This document shows positions 25,872 through 34,321 of a stretch of DNA of 64,000 nucleotides, piece after piece (within the stretch, counting starts at the first letter, position 1; each line of letters opens with the position of its first letter). Origin of the DNA: Polyangium mundeleinium (lineage in GTDB: Bacteria; Myxococcota_A; Polyangia; Polyangiales; Polyangiaceae). The notes beneath the pieces were generated by a model that saw nothing but the letters and a program-made list of their open reading frames with translations, made no database searches and was not told where the DNA came from. The stretch covers positions 1,488,001 through 1,552,000 of the forward strand of contig NZ_JAQNDO010000001.1 of NCBI RefSeq assembly GCF_028369105.1. The letters are read 5' to 3'. The position numbers and the translations under genes were made by a program.

Positions 25872-28262
25872 ATGACCTCACGCCTGCCGCATAATCTCGA
25901 CCGCGGCAACCAAGCCGATTACCTGCTCGGCACGCACGAGGGATGGGGCGCCTTCGGCGTCGTGCGTTGGCACGCGATCGAGGAGATCTCCCAGCCTTTC
26001 CACTACGAGATCATCCTCATGCGCCCGGCCAAGAGCGGTCCCGTCGATCTCGACGCGCTCTTCGACACGGGCGCGACCTTCCGGATTCGCACCCTCGGGC
26101 GATGGCGGTACGTGCACGGGATTCTTGCCGAGGTCGAGGAGATCGACCGCACTTCGGAGGTGATCCTTTACCGAGTCCTGCTCGTTCCCCACCTGTTTCG
26201 GGCACGCTTCCGGCGACGCTGCCGCAACTTCGTCGAATGGACGCTCAAGGATATCGTTCACGCCGTCATCGAGAACCGATCTCCCGCGCATCCACGCGGG
26301 CACAAGGGACTCGCCCCCCAAAGCGGCAAGGTGGAGCCCCCGTCCGTCGATCCGGACTTCGGCTCGTTCCGTGAACCCCGCGGGCTTTACCGCTGGGCCG
26401 TCACCGACGAAGGACGCCTCACCGACCGCGCCACGGGTTCTTATGTCGTGCAGTACAACGAAAGCGATTACGATTTCCTCTCGCGACTCCTCGAACGCGA
26501 GGGCCTGAGTTACTACTTCGAGCACACCGATTCCGACCTCATCCTGGTCGTCACGGACGCCCCCGGACAGGCGCCGCTATTCGAAGAAGCGCGACGGTTC
26601 GAGCTCTGCGGCGCGAGCCGGGGCGGCCAGGCCGCGGGGCAGGAAGTGGTTCGGGTTTGCCGGGACACGCGCCGGATGCGGTCGCGTGCCGTGGTGATGC
26701 GCGATTACGACTGGAATCGTAGCACGCAGCTCTTCGAGGCGAGCGCCGAGCTTCGCGGAGGCGATCCGGACGCCCAGGGCCACTACGAGTTTCCTGCAAA
26801 CGACGAGCTGCACGGTGAGGCGCCGGCGAAGTTCCCGGCGAAGCTTCGGATGGAGCGGTTCGTCGTCGAGAAGGCGTTACGGGAAGGCGTGAGCACCGTC
26901 CGCGCGCTCGAACCGGGGCGCCAGTTCAAGCTGCACGATCGCGATGGGCTGCGTGAGGACGTGGATCTGCTCGTGGTACGCGTGGAGACCTTCGCCACGG
27001 AGCTCACGCCGCAGGGGACGGTGCTCGACGACGAGGCGTTCGGGTTCGCGGGCACGACGGGAGCGCTCGAGGCCGGCTACGAAAACCGCTTCCAGGCGCT
27101 CCCGGCATCCATTCCGTTCCGCCCGGCGCAACGCGCTCCGCGGCCGCGCATTCATGGCATCCAGACCGCGCTCGTGACGGCCGAGGAGTTCTCGAAGGCG
27201 GATCGGCCCGAGATCAACGCCAACGCGCAGGGCTGCGTCCGCGTGCGTTTCCCCTGGGATCAGTGCCCGGACGACGATAGAACGCCTTCCTCTTGCTGGA
27301 TCCGGGTCTCGCAGAACTGGGCAGGGCCGGGCTTTGGGGCGCTGTATACGCCGCGCGTGGGACACGAGGTGCTCGTCGCATATCTGCAAGGTGATCCGGA
27401 GCGTCCCGTGATCGTAGGCCGCGTCTACAATGAGCCGAACCGACCGCCCTACGATCCGTCGCAGTATCCCACGCGAAGCACGATCCGGAGCCGCACCGCC
27501 GTGCCCGAGGGGGACGGTTACAACGAGATCCGGTTCGAGGATGCGGCGACGCTGGAGGAAATCTTCCTGCATGCGCAGCGCGACTTCAACGAGGTGGTCC
27601 GCGCCTCCCATTCCACGAGCGTGGGAGGCGACCAGTCCAACTCGGTGACCGGGAACCGGACGCACGCGGTGAAGGGAACGGAGGAGGTCACGGTCCAGGG
27701 AGACCGGACGACGCATTTCGCGTCGAACGAGGCGCACACGGTGGACGTGCAGCGGATCACGACGATCGGAGCGGATGATACGCATGTCGTGTTCGGGAAC
27801 CGGTCGACGAAGGTGCATGCCGACGATCAGCTCACCATCTTGGGCAAGCGGGGGGTCTTCATCGGAGCCAACGAGGAGTCCCAGGCCAACGGGCATTTCG
27901 CCTGGAAGGCGATGAACTCGTATTTCAACCTGGCGAACGATTTTCAGACCAACAGCACCACGGCCGGGTTCTTCCAGAAGGATTGCTTCACGGTCAACGT
28001 CTCGGGCTGCACGCTGACGATGAAGCCCGGTGAGATTTTGCTCACGGTCGGGGGAGCGAAGATCCTCATGAAGGGCGGGATCGTTCTGCTTGACAACGGC
28101 GCCGGGGCCTGGCTTCAACTTGGTGGCGGGCAAATCAACATCGCTGCAGGCAGCGTTATATCGAATTCCGATGGCATCACCAATATATCGGCAGGCGGCG
28201 ACCTGTCCCTCAAGGGAGCGAACATCGATGCCAAGGGCGGCGAGATCAAGCTGAATAAGTGA
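25872..28262 (+). CDS. vgrG: Type VI secretion tip protein VgrG
   Basis: This 796-residue protein has the VgrG layout. A gp27-like region (about 15-400; FHYEIILMRPAKSGPVDLD, DFLSRLLEREGLSYYFEHTD) is followed by a gp5-like OB fold with CVRVRFPWDQCPDDD and SQNWAGPGFGALYTPR. The signature RVGHEVLVAYLQGDPERPVI (about 495-515) follows, then repeated beta segments forming the needle (STSVGGDQSNSVTGNRTHAV). It trimerises as the spike of the contractile injection apparatus and carries effectors. No extra effector domain at the C-terminus. The next genes are DUF2169 adaptor-like proteins and candidates for cargo; no core sheath genes are in the window, so this is an orphan VgrG island. Confidence 0.92.
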   Translation: MTSRLPHNLDRGNQADYLLGTHEGWGAFGVVRWHAIEEISQPFHYEIILMRPAKSGPVDLDALFDTGATFRIRTLGRWRYVHGILAEVEEIDRTSEVILYRVLLVPHLFRARFRRRCRNFVEWTLKDIVHAVIENRSPAHPRGHKGLAPQSGKVEPPSVDPDFGSFREPRGLYRWAVTDEGRLTDRATGSYVVQYNESDYDFLSRLLEREGLSYYFEHTDSDLILVVTDAPGQAPLFEEARRFELCGASRGGQAAGQEVVRVCRDTRRMRSRAVVMRDYDWNRSTQLFEASAELRGGDPDAQGHYEFPANDELHGEAPAKFPAKLRMERFVVEKALREGVSTVRALEPGRQFKLHDRDGLREDVDLLVVRVETFATELTPQGTVLDDEAFGFAGTTGALEAGYENRFQALPASIPFRPAQRAPRPRIHGIQTALVTAEEFSKADRPEINANAQGCVRVRFPWDQCPDDDRTPSSCWIRVSQNWAGPGFGALYTPRVGHEVLVAYLQGDPERPVIVGRVYNEPNRPPYDPSQYPTRSTIRSRTAVPEGDGYNEIRFEDAATLEEIFLHAQRDFNEVVRASHSTSVGGDQSNSVTGNRTHAVKGTEEVTVQGDRTTHFASNEAHTVDVQRITTIGADDTHVVFGNRSTKVHADDQLTILGKRGVFIGANEESQANGHFAWKAMNSYFNLANDFQTNSTTAGFFQKDCFTVNVSGCTLTMKPGEILLTVGGAKILMKGGIVLLDNGAGAWLQLGGGQINIAAGSVISNSDGITNISAGGDLSLKGANIDAKGGEIKLNK

Positions 28263-28281
28263 GCGTCAGGCGGAGGCTTTC

Positions 28282-29283
28282 GTGTTCGTCCGGAACAAGA
28301 CGCAGTTTTCTCCCGTGCTTTCGCGGGGAAGCCTGAGCGACGAGGTCGACGTCGGGGCGATCGTGGTCGAGCTGCGTTTTCGGGTGGTCGGCGAGCGGCT
28401 CGAGCCCATGCTCGGGTCCGTCGAGCGGGTATCCACAGACCCGCCAGATATTCATAAAATTCCCATGTGGCGCGGCACCTCGGTCACGGCTGCCGGCGAC
28501 GTCCTCGGCCCGTCACGACCGCCGTTCCTCCGCCCTGTCACGCTGAGCGTCGGTCGTGAAATCCGGCGGATCGTCGCATTTGGCAATCGGCGCTGGGAGT
28601 CCAGCGTTCTCGGCGAGCCGACCGCAACCGACCCGGCCCCGTTCGACTCGCTCCCCCTCTCATTCGAACGCGCCTTCGGGGGCTCGTTCGTGCTCCCCCC
28701 CGGCCTCCTCCCGGGCACCGATCTTCCGCATCCCGGAGGGAAGGTGCCGTATTACCTCAATGAACGTGGTATCGGCTTCTATGCGGACGAAGCTGCGGCG
28801 ATCGGGGGCCTCCTGCCGAACTTCGAGCTCGCCGACCAGCTCGTCACCCGCTGGAGTGATCGCCCCGTGCCGGGCTGCTTCGTCCCATGCCCGGAGCTCG
28901 TGGCGCTTCGGCTTCGTGATGTTCGCGTCGACCTGTCACTTGCGAAACCAGAGGATGCGACAACCTCCGCTTTCCAGGCAGGGTTCGCGAGTCGGGCCTT
29001 CTTCATGGTCCAGCACCATGCCCCTGGTTATCTGGTCTTCGATGCTCTTCCCTCTGGCACAGCCATCCAACTCCAGGGCCTTGGGACGGACGCTATCCGC
29101 TTCGAGGTGCCCGCGTGCCCTGCACGCGTCACGCTGCGCCGCGGCCAGAGTCGAACCGAGGTGTCCGCGCGCGTCCGCAGCGTCCACGTCGATGCTGCGA
29201 GGCAGTTGATTTCCTGCGTCTACGGATACGAGTTTCGCTACAACGAGAGCTCTGCTCCCTCCTGGATCACGGTCGAAGCCTGA
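28282..29283 (+). CDS. DUF2169 family protein (VgrG-linked adaptor)
   Basis: GTG 28282 with GGAGG five to six bases upstream gives 333 residues. The family signature is visible: SLPLSFERAFGGSF. It is preceded by VERVSTDPPDIHKIPMWRG and followed by YLNERGIGFYADEAAAIGG and a strand-rich C-terminal half. DUF2169 proteins are found beside VgrG and PAAR genes and are regarded as adaptors for loading effectors onto the spike. It follows vgrG by 20 bp in one operon. A second, divergent DUF2169 protein lies three genes on, which suggests two cargo pairs. Family firm; exact partner inferred. Confidence 0.8.
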   Translation: MFVRNKTQFSPVLSRGSLSDEVDVGAIVVELRFRVVGERLEPMLGSVERVSTDPPDIHKIPMWRGTSVTAAGDVLGPSRPPFLRPVTLSVGREIRRIVAFGNRRWESSVLGEPTATDPAPFDSLPLSFERAFGGSFVLPPGLLPGTDLPHPGGKVPYYLNERGIGFYADEAAAIGGLLPNFELADQLVTRWSDRPVPGCFVPCPELVALRLRDVRVDLSLAKPEDATTSAFQAGFASRAFFMVQHHAPGYLVFDALPSGTAIQLQGLGTDAIRFEVPACPARVTLRRGQSRTEVSARVRSVHVDAARQLISCVYGYEFRYNESSAPSWITVEA

Positions 29284-29298
29284 GCACGGGAAACGACG

Positions 29299-29973
29299 AT
29301 GTCGGTCAACTTCTACAACAACTCGGCGATCATGGTGGGGATCGATGTGCACGATTTCTACCCCTTCCCCGGCGTGGTCGAGGACCAGAAAGTCCCCTGG
29401 CCTTACGCGGTAGGCGCGCCCTTCTTCTGGCCGGCGGCGAATTTTTGGCACCGCACCGGCAGGGTCACGGCGGACGGGTGGCAGATGATCCACGACGAGT
29501 TTTCGCTCTTCCTCGTCCCGCACGTGCACTTGGTGGGGGAGATGGGCCTGCTCCAGGTTCCTCAATACGCCAAGATCCTGGGCCCCTCCGGCAGTGAGCC
29601 CCTGCTCGCGATCGGAAGCGTCACCGGCCAGGGCAATCCGCTGGCGGCGTGCATGTTCGGTGCGTTCGGGCTGAACTTCAACTGCTGGGAGAAAGGTGAG
29701 CAACCCACGGGATACGTCCTCTCTGTCACGTCCGTGAAGACGTCTCCCACACTCGCCGATCTGGCGTCGAGCGCGGTCAAGTGGGTTTCGCTTGGTTTTC
29801 TCGCTCCCCGGCTTGGCGAAATCGTTGGCGCACGACTTGGAGGCATCGGAGGGCCGCTCGAATCCATTCCCATTTCCATCATTGAATTCATCACGGAGCA
29901 GCTCGTGAAAAAGCTCATGGAGCCCGTGGCCAAGGAAGTTCATGACTGGGTCGAGGCCCAGCAAAAGGGCTGA
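29299..29973 (+). CDS. Hypothetical protein of the VgrG island
   Basis: This predicted 224-residue protein lies between the two DUF2169 genes. It opens with VNFYNNSAIMVGIDVHDFYP and contains WPYAVGAPFFWPAANFWHRT and VPHVHLVGEMGLLQVPQYAK. A glycine-rich hydrophobic region follows at about 110-125, with amphipathic or hydrophobic helices at the end (PRLGEIVGARLGGIGGPLES, IIEFITEQLVKKL). No family recognised. The position, between spike and adaptors, and the hydrophobic C-terminal half make it a candidate effector or PAAR-like tip part; neither is shown by sequence. Coding is certain from operon spacing and composition. Confidence 0.65.
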   Translation: MSVNFYNNSAIMVGIDVHDFYPFPGVVEDQKVPWPYAVGAPFFWPAANFWHRTGRVTADGWQMIHDEFSLFLVPHVHLVGEMGLLQVPQYAKILGPSGSEPLLAIGSVTGQGNPLAACMFGAFGLNFNCWEKGEQPTGYVLSVTSVKTSPTLADLASSAVKWVSLGFLAPRLGEIVGARLGGIGGPLESIPISIIEFITEQLVKKLMEPVAKEVHDWVEAQQKG

Positions 29974-29977
29974 GCCC

Positions 29978-31096
29978 ATGTCGACCATCAGCACGTTCCG
30001 CGCGTATGATGGCAAGAGCTACCTTTGCGTCACGGCCAAGCGGACCTACGCGATTCGCAATGGCACGCGTGCCGAGCCGGTTCCGCAGACTGCAACGCTG
30101 GTCGAGGCGCCGCGGTACATTCGCTCCTCGGTGACGAACGCCCATCGCCTCGTCGAGGACGTCGATTTCTTTGCGGGCATCAAGCCTGCCACGGACGTCC
30201 TCCTTCGAGGAACCGCGTACTCCCACCAGGGTCGTGTCCCGAGCTTCCAGGTGGCACTTCGCGTCGGCCCCATTGCGAGGACGCTCCGCGTCTGGGGCGA
30301 TCGAACCATTCAACTCGGCAGGGGAGGAGCTCTCCTTGCGTCAGCGCCGGTGCCGCGCGACGCGCTCCCGCTCATCTGGGATCATGCATACGGCGGTAGG
30401 GACGAACACGCAGAGGCGCTCGTCAAGAACAGCCCGGGCGCGTCGACCGTGGGAATGCTCGCGTACCCGCGCAACCCCGCGGGGCGAGGGTTCTTCATCG
30501 ACGTCGATCGGGAGCGAATGGAAGGCAGCGCCATGCCCAGCATCGAGGATCCCCTCGATCCGATTGTCCCCGATCGGCTGTGCGCCCCCACGATGCGGGC
30601 ATGGATAGACTGCCCAGCCGCCGCCTGCTTCGAACCCATTGATCAGTTCACGTTCCCGCGCGCCGTGTTCTTCATCCCGGCGACATTCGATCGCCCGAAG
30701 CGAGAGCTTCATGAAGCAAGGCTCGGGGTTCTGGGGCTCGATGAAATTCTTCAGCGTATGGTGACGTGGGACGGCACGGTCGATCCTCGTGCCTTCAACT
30801 GTGCGCCGGCGGGGCTCTCCACGGCTCGCTTGAAGGGCAACGAGCGCGTGGAGCTCCATCGACTGCATCCAAGGCACGAGGCGCTCTCGTTCGAGCTCCC
30901 GGCAGACCGACCGCAGATGGTGCTCGAACCGCCTGGCGTGAATCCCCGCGAGCTCGAGCCTAGCCTGCAAACCGTGCTCATCGAGCCCGAAAGGGATCTC
31001 ATCACGCTCACCTGGGCAGGGACCCTGGAGGTCGCGATGCCTTATCCACGAGAGATGGTCGAGACGATGCGACACGCCACGCTCTGGACACGCTGA
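29978..31096 (+). CDS. DUF2169 family protein (second copy)
   Basis: This 372-residue protein starts at ATG 29978, four bases after the preceding stop. It carries typical DUF2169 patterns: YLCVTAKRTYAIRNG, LPLIWDHAYGGRDEHA with a Tyr-Gly-Gly in place of the usual Phe-Gly-Gly, and PRNPAGRGFFIDVD. Its C-terminal half contains NPRELEPSLQTVLIEPERD. Length is normal for the family. As with its neighbour, the likely job is loading cargo onto a VgrG/PAAR spike. It differs strongly from the first copy, so they may serve different cargo. Cytoplasmic adaptor role inferred from family context. Confidence 0.8.
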   Translation: MSTISTFRAYDGKSYLCVTAKRTYAIRNGTRAEPVPQTATLVEAPRYIRSSVTNAHRLVEDVDFFAGIKPATDVLLRGTAYSHQGRVPSFQVALRVGPIARTLRVWGDRTIQLGRGGALLASAPVPRDALPLIWDHAYGGRDEHAEALVKNSPGASTVGMLAYPRNPAGRGFFIDVDRERMEGSAMPSIEDPLDPIVPDRLCAPTMRAWIDCPAAACFEPIDQFTFPRAVFFIPATFDRPKRELHEARLGVLGLDEILQRMVTWDGTVDPRAFNCAPAGLSTARLKGNERVELHRLHPRHEALSFELPADRPQMVLEPPGVNPRELEPSLQTVLIEPERDLITLTWAGTLEVAMPYPREMVETMRHATLWTR

Positions 31097-31110
31097 GCAG
31101 GAACCCGCGT

Positions 31111-31905
31111 ATGCACCGGATCATCGACAAGATCGAAACTGCGCTCCTCGTCACTGCTGTTCTGCTCCTGCTGGCATTCGCGATCGGCCGCGCCCACGCG
31201 AAGCGTGACAGGATGTTATCCAAGCTGGGAGAATCCTTTGGATTTCGGATTGCCTGGCGTAGCGCCTTCGCACGGATCTACTGCCTCGAATTCGACAAGC
31301 CCGGCTGGGGGGGAATGCTTCGTCTGACCATGGGGCCGCTCGGGGACATCAGGGACATCCATTTCGTGGGTCTCACGATGCGCCCCATCCCGGGCGTATG
31401 CGTCAAGGCACGACGGATGCACGATCTCGTGCATCGAGCGGCCGGGAGTCAGGGTTTCGACGCTTTGGTCACGGAGGGAACCCCTGACGCCGTGGCGCTG
31501 CTGAGCGAGGAGATCCTGGCCCTCATGAAGCAGTTCGAGGCCCAGATTACCGAAGCGTTGTTCAGGATGGGCAATCCGCTCAGGCTGTGGGCCGGTGGGT
31601 ACGTGGTCCGATTCGAAGTGTCGAGGTGTCGCGAGACGGACGAGGAGCATCTCGTGCGGGCGTTGCTCCTCATCGAGAGCTTCATGCACTGGATCGACCA
31701 GCTTCCCATCGCCGCCGTCGCTGGTGCATGTCGGGCATGTGGCGAGCCGGATGCAGGTAGCCAGTGCGGCCGCTGTGGCTCGCCCTACCACGACGAATGC
31801 TGGCGGGAGGCCAGAGAATGTCGGGGCTGGGGCTGCGGCGATCAGCGCACCAAGCTGAGGCTGCTTCGTAAGAGCATGCTATCGCCGATACACCTGACGA
31901 GATGA
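31111..31905 (+). CDS. Membrane-anchored protein with C-terminal prokaryotic RING-type zinc finger
   Basis: This 264-residue protein has an N-terminal membrane helix (ALLVTAVLLLLAFAIG). A soluble domain to about residue 205 is unlike anything I know (RIYCLEFDKPGWGGML, GFDALVTEGTPDAVALL). It ends in a Cys/His cluster, CRACGEPDAGSQCGRCGSPY followed by HDECWREARECRGWGCG, the Prok-RING pattern of zinc-binding residues. Prokaryotic RING domains are often linked to ubiquitin-like or conflict systems, and may simply bind proteins. It closes the vgrG operon (15 bp after DUF2169), so it could be an effector, immunity or anchoring factor. Domain fairly sure, job unknown. Confidence 0.65.
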   Translation: MHRIIDKIETALLVTAVLLLLAFAIGRAHAKRDRMLSKLGESFGFRIAWRSAFARIYCLEFDKPGWGGMLRLTMGPLGDIRDIHFVGLTMRPIPGVCVKARRMHDLVHRAAGSQGFDALVTEGTPDAVALLSEEILALMKQFEAQITEALFRMGNPLRLWAGGYVVRFEVSRCRETDEEHLVRALLLIESFMHWIDQLPIAAVAGACRACGEPDAGSQCGRCGSPYHDECWREARECRGWGCGDQRTKLRLLRKSMLSPIHLTR

Positions 31906-31914
31906 GCGTGCTTC

Positions 31915-32979
31915 TCAAGCTTTTCTGAGCAACCACTCCCTGAACCGGTCGTACTTTCCCTGCCACTCCCGCTGGATCTCCGGACGCTCGGTGAAACGTA
32001 CACGCCACTCCTGGTCCACGGCGCGCCACGCGGCATCGTCACGGATGCCATAGCGGCGGAAGACTTTCGCTCGGCTCTCCGGCCTGACCGCAAGCTCCGC
32101 ACAAAGCGAGGCGTACGCGTCCAGGGAGAGGCGAGGAGCCTCGACCGGCGCGGAAGGCTTCAGGAACGGCATGGCGGCCCTCGCCTGCGCCATGAGGTCC
32201 ATCTGCAATGGCAACGTGGCGTCCGTGATGGCAGTCCTCGGCGCAGGGGCACGCGGAGTCTGCATTGCCTCGACGAATTCTGGCGCGGGCCGATCACTAA
32301 AAGGAAGCGGCGGCTCGGCCGTCGCAGGTAGCTTGATCGGTCCTGTCATCGCCAGGTCCACCGGCGCGTCGAGCGGCCTCGCCCCCAAAGCTCCCTGGCC
32401 GGCGTCCTCGACGATGGGCAAGGGTTGCGTGTCGCCGATCTGTTCCGCTGCGGCGGCCGCTCGTGGCACCTGCAAAGCGTCTACAAACTCGCGCGAGGGC
32501 TGCTCACCGAACGGGAGCGGCTTCCCCGGAGGCAGCATCACCGCGGGCATCGTGGTGCCCAGCGCGGAAGCGGGCTTCGGCAACACGACGGCGGGCGGCT
32601 CCGGCGGCGACACGGGGGCCGCAGGTGGCTGCACGAAAGCCGCGGGAGGCGCCGCAAGGGGCTCTTGGCATGCCGCAGTGGACGCGATCGGTGGACTTGG
32701 TGCTGCGGGGGCCTCAGCGGACTCCTGCACCTTCGGTTCACGACGCCGATTCATCTCGGCCAGGCACTTCGCAGCGTAGAGCTCCATCCGGTCCTGTCGG
32801 TCCGCATCCGCATCGCGGGAGAGCGTCATCGCCCAGTGCAGCTCATTCTTGCTCCAATCAACAGGATCGATCTCGAGCTCTTCCAGGATGTCGAGTCGCT
32901 CCGCGGGGCCGCGGCGAAGCAGCCTTGCCGAAATGTCCGCCCACCGCTCGAACGGGAGGATCGCCTCTTCCGCGCTCAC
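31915..32979 (-). CDS. Pro/Ala-rich protein with repeated LPF...EFV motif
   Basis: This 354-residue protein has a folded N-terminal part (about 1-85; ERWADISARLLRRGPAERLD, AMTLSRDADADRQDR). A long Pro/Ala linker holds two copies of one motif (LPFGEQPSREFVDALQVPRA and LPFSDRPAPEFVEAMQTPRA). The folded C-terminal part reads LSLDAYASLCAELAVRPE then EWRVRFTERPEIQREWQG. Motif plus long linker looks like a docking protein with bound partners. It overlaps the upstream spike-like gene (ATGA) and converges on the Prok-RING gene. No family name known; part of the T6SS island by position. Confidence 0.6.
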   Translation of the reverse strand: MSAEEAILPFERWADISARLLRRGPAERLDILEELEIDPVDWSKNELHWAMTLSRDADADRQDRMELYAAKCLAEMNRRREPKVQESAEAPAAPSPPIASTAACQEPLAAPPAAFVQPPAAPVSPPEPPAVVLPKPASALGTTMPAVMLPPGKPLPFGEQPSREFVDALQVPRAAAAAEQIGDTQPLPIVEDAGQGALGARPLDAPVDLAMTGPIKLPATAEPPLPFSDRPAPEFVEAMQTPRAPAPRTAITDATLPLQMDLMAQARAAMPFLKPSAPVEAPRLSLDAYASLCAELAVRPESRAKVFRRYGIRDDAAWRAVDQEWRVRFTERPEIQREWQGKYDRFREWLLRKA

Positions 32980-33560
32980 GTCTCACCCTCCTCGCCAGGC
33001 CCTCCGGCGATTTCCGACCAACCGAACGGCTGCGGAAGTGGATCGTCATTCAGTCCGATATGCTCCCCATCGAGCTTGATCGCGCGCATGGCCCGTACAC
33101 CCACGCCGTCACGGTTCGCCTGCAGTTCGACGCTCGCGCCCTCCACGCGAGCATCACCGCCGGCTCGGACGTGATGGTGCCCGGCGGCGCTTTCCCGCAG
33201 CGACCCGCCTGCAACGAGCTCGACGTCGCGCTCGGCCGCGATCGATACGTCCCGGGCTGCGAGGCGAAGGGAGCGCGCGGCGGACAGCTCGACTTCGGCC
33301 CCGGAGAACGACAGAACGGGGCCGCGGTCCGTGACCTCGACGCGCAGCACGACCTCGCCCCCGCTGCTGCGGATGGTGAGCTGGTCGCGCTCGGCGCCGG
33401 CCTCGAGCTCGTAGCGGCGTCCGGAGAGGAGCGTCACGACGGCGGAAGCGACCGGGGCCTCGATGTCGTCGAGGGCGACGTCGGGGGGGCGTGATTCCAG
33501 AGAGCCGTCCCCTGTCCGCAGGGCTTCCGGGCCGGCGGCATCGAGGTCTCGTTTTACCAT
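32976..33560 (-). CDS. Small free-standing VgrG-needle-like beta-repeat protein
   Basis: ATG 33560 gives 194 residues. After about 35 disordered residues the protein is a run of short strands with period near seven to nine residues: SAVVTLLSGRRYELEAGAER, GAEVELSAARSLRLAARDVS, GHHHVRAGGDARVEGASVEL. This resembles the beta-helix needle of VgrG and DUF3540-type proteins of T6SS islands, without the gp27 or OB parts. It ends in ATGA overlap with the next gene. It could cap or lengthen a spike, or act as a scaffold for cargo. Fold reading moderate, function inferred from island context. Confidence 0.6.
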   Translation of the reverse strand: MVKRDLDAAGPEALRTGDGSLESRPPDVALDDIEAPVASAVVTLLSGRRYELEAGAERDQLTIRSSGGEVVLRVEVTDRGPVLSFSGAEVELSAARSLRLAARDVSIAAERDVELVAGGSLRESAAGHHHVRAGGDARVEGASVELQANRDGVGVRAMRAIKLDGEHIGLNDDPLPQPFGWSEIAGGPGEEGET

Positions 33561-33672
33561 GGCGATGCCCGAGGATAACCCATCCGTCCTGCTGGGAAAA
33601 GCGCGCGGTGACGCCCAGGGCGTGCCGCGAACCGGGCGCGTTTCGTGAACGTCGCGCCGGTACGGGGGTACA

Positions 33673-33694
33673 ATTTGCCATTGGTGGGGCAAAT
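33673..33694. promoter_or_regulatory. Inverted repeat in a divergent promoter region
   Basis: ATTTGCC (33673-33679) and GGCAAAT (33688-33694) are perfect inverted copies separated by eight bases, about 20 bp before the ribbon-helix-helix ATG at 33715. The spacing and symmetry fit an operator, possibly for that protein. Confidence 0.4.
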
Positions 33695-33714
33695 GCCGAA
33701 GGGGCGTTGAAGCA

Positions 33715-33987
33715 ATGACGGAACCCAAATCGCGACGCGAATCCGAGCGTGCACTGAAGGTCGACCTTCCGGCTGCATTGAAAACGCAACTCAAGCTCGA
33801 AGCCGTCGAGCTCGACGTCCGAATGCGCGACTACGCGGCGGATCGAGGCGTTGTACATAGCGCATTCCGCCACGATTCGCGCGAAGTTACAGTGGCTTGG
33901 TTTCAGTGGTCAGACGCTGGAAGACCTCCACCACGAGGTCTTCGTCATCGCCATACGCCATGCCGAGGATCTCCGCGGCGAGGGTAG
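33715..33987 (+). CDS. Ribbon-helix-helix-like ORF overlapping a sigma factor gene
   Basis: ATG 33715 opens a 90-residue frame. Residues about 12-44 read as a ribbon-helix-helix DNA-binding unit: strand ALKVDLP, helix AALKTQLKLEAVELD, helix VRMRDYAADR. The rest of the frame shares DNA with the sigma-like gene in another frame and is Arg/Pro-rich, so it may not be genuine. Either a short RHH protein overlaps the sigma gene by about 137 bp, or a single base change or ribosomal frameshift once joined the two. An inverted repeat lies just upstream, as expected for an autoregulated RHH gene. Confidence 0.4.
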   Translation: MTEPKSRRESERALKVDLPAALKTQLKLEAVELDVRMRDYAADRGVVHSAFRHDSREVTVAWFQWSDAGRPPPRGLRHRHTPCRGSPRRG

Positions 33988-34312
33988 AGCGTGGCTCGTC
34001 AAGGTCGCCCGAGGGGTCGTCGCCAACTACCGACGGCGCCGCCGAGAGGTGCTCGACGCCGAGGCAGGAATCGACGAGCTCTCGAGAGCAGTCGACCCGG
34101 AGGTCCGCGAAATCGTGCGTCGCGGGCTCGATACGCTCGGCGACGTGGAGCGGCAGCTCGTGGTTCGGTACGACCTGTACGGCGAAACGATCACCGAAAT
34201 CGCGTGCGACTTCGGCATGACCGCAGAGCGGGCCTACGCACGCCTGCGATCTGCTCGGAAGCGGCTACGGCGCATTATCGAAGAAGGCGTCGGCGCCGGG
34301 TCCGACGAGTAG
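33851..34312 (+). CDS. ECF-like RNA polymerase sigma-70 family protein
   Basis: The frame starts at TTG 33851; no ATG or GTG exists upstream before a stop at 33779, so the true start is uncertain. Region 2 reads LGFSGQTLEDLHHEVFVIAI, then LRGEGRAWLVKVARGVVANY. Region 4 reads LVVRYDLYGETITEIACDFG and RLRSARKRLRRIIEEG. The 153 residues are just enough for a compact ECF sigma factor. It would direct RNA polymerase to a special promoter, perhaps of the neighbouring DUF6884, ImmA or restriction genes. It overlaps the RHH-like ORF out of frame. Family fairly sure, start weak. Confidence 0.65.
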   Translation: MYIAHSATIRAKLQWLGFSGQTLEDLHHEVFVIAIRHAEDLRGEGRAWLVKVARGVVANYRRRRREVLDAEAGIDELSRAVDPEVREIVRRGLDTLGDVERQLVVRYDLYGETITEIACDFGMTAERAYARLRSARKRLRRIIEEGVGAGSDE

Positions 34313-34321
34313 AGGGTGCCA

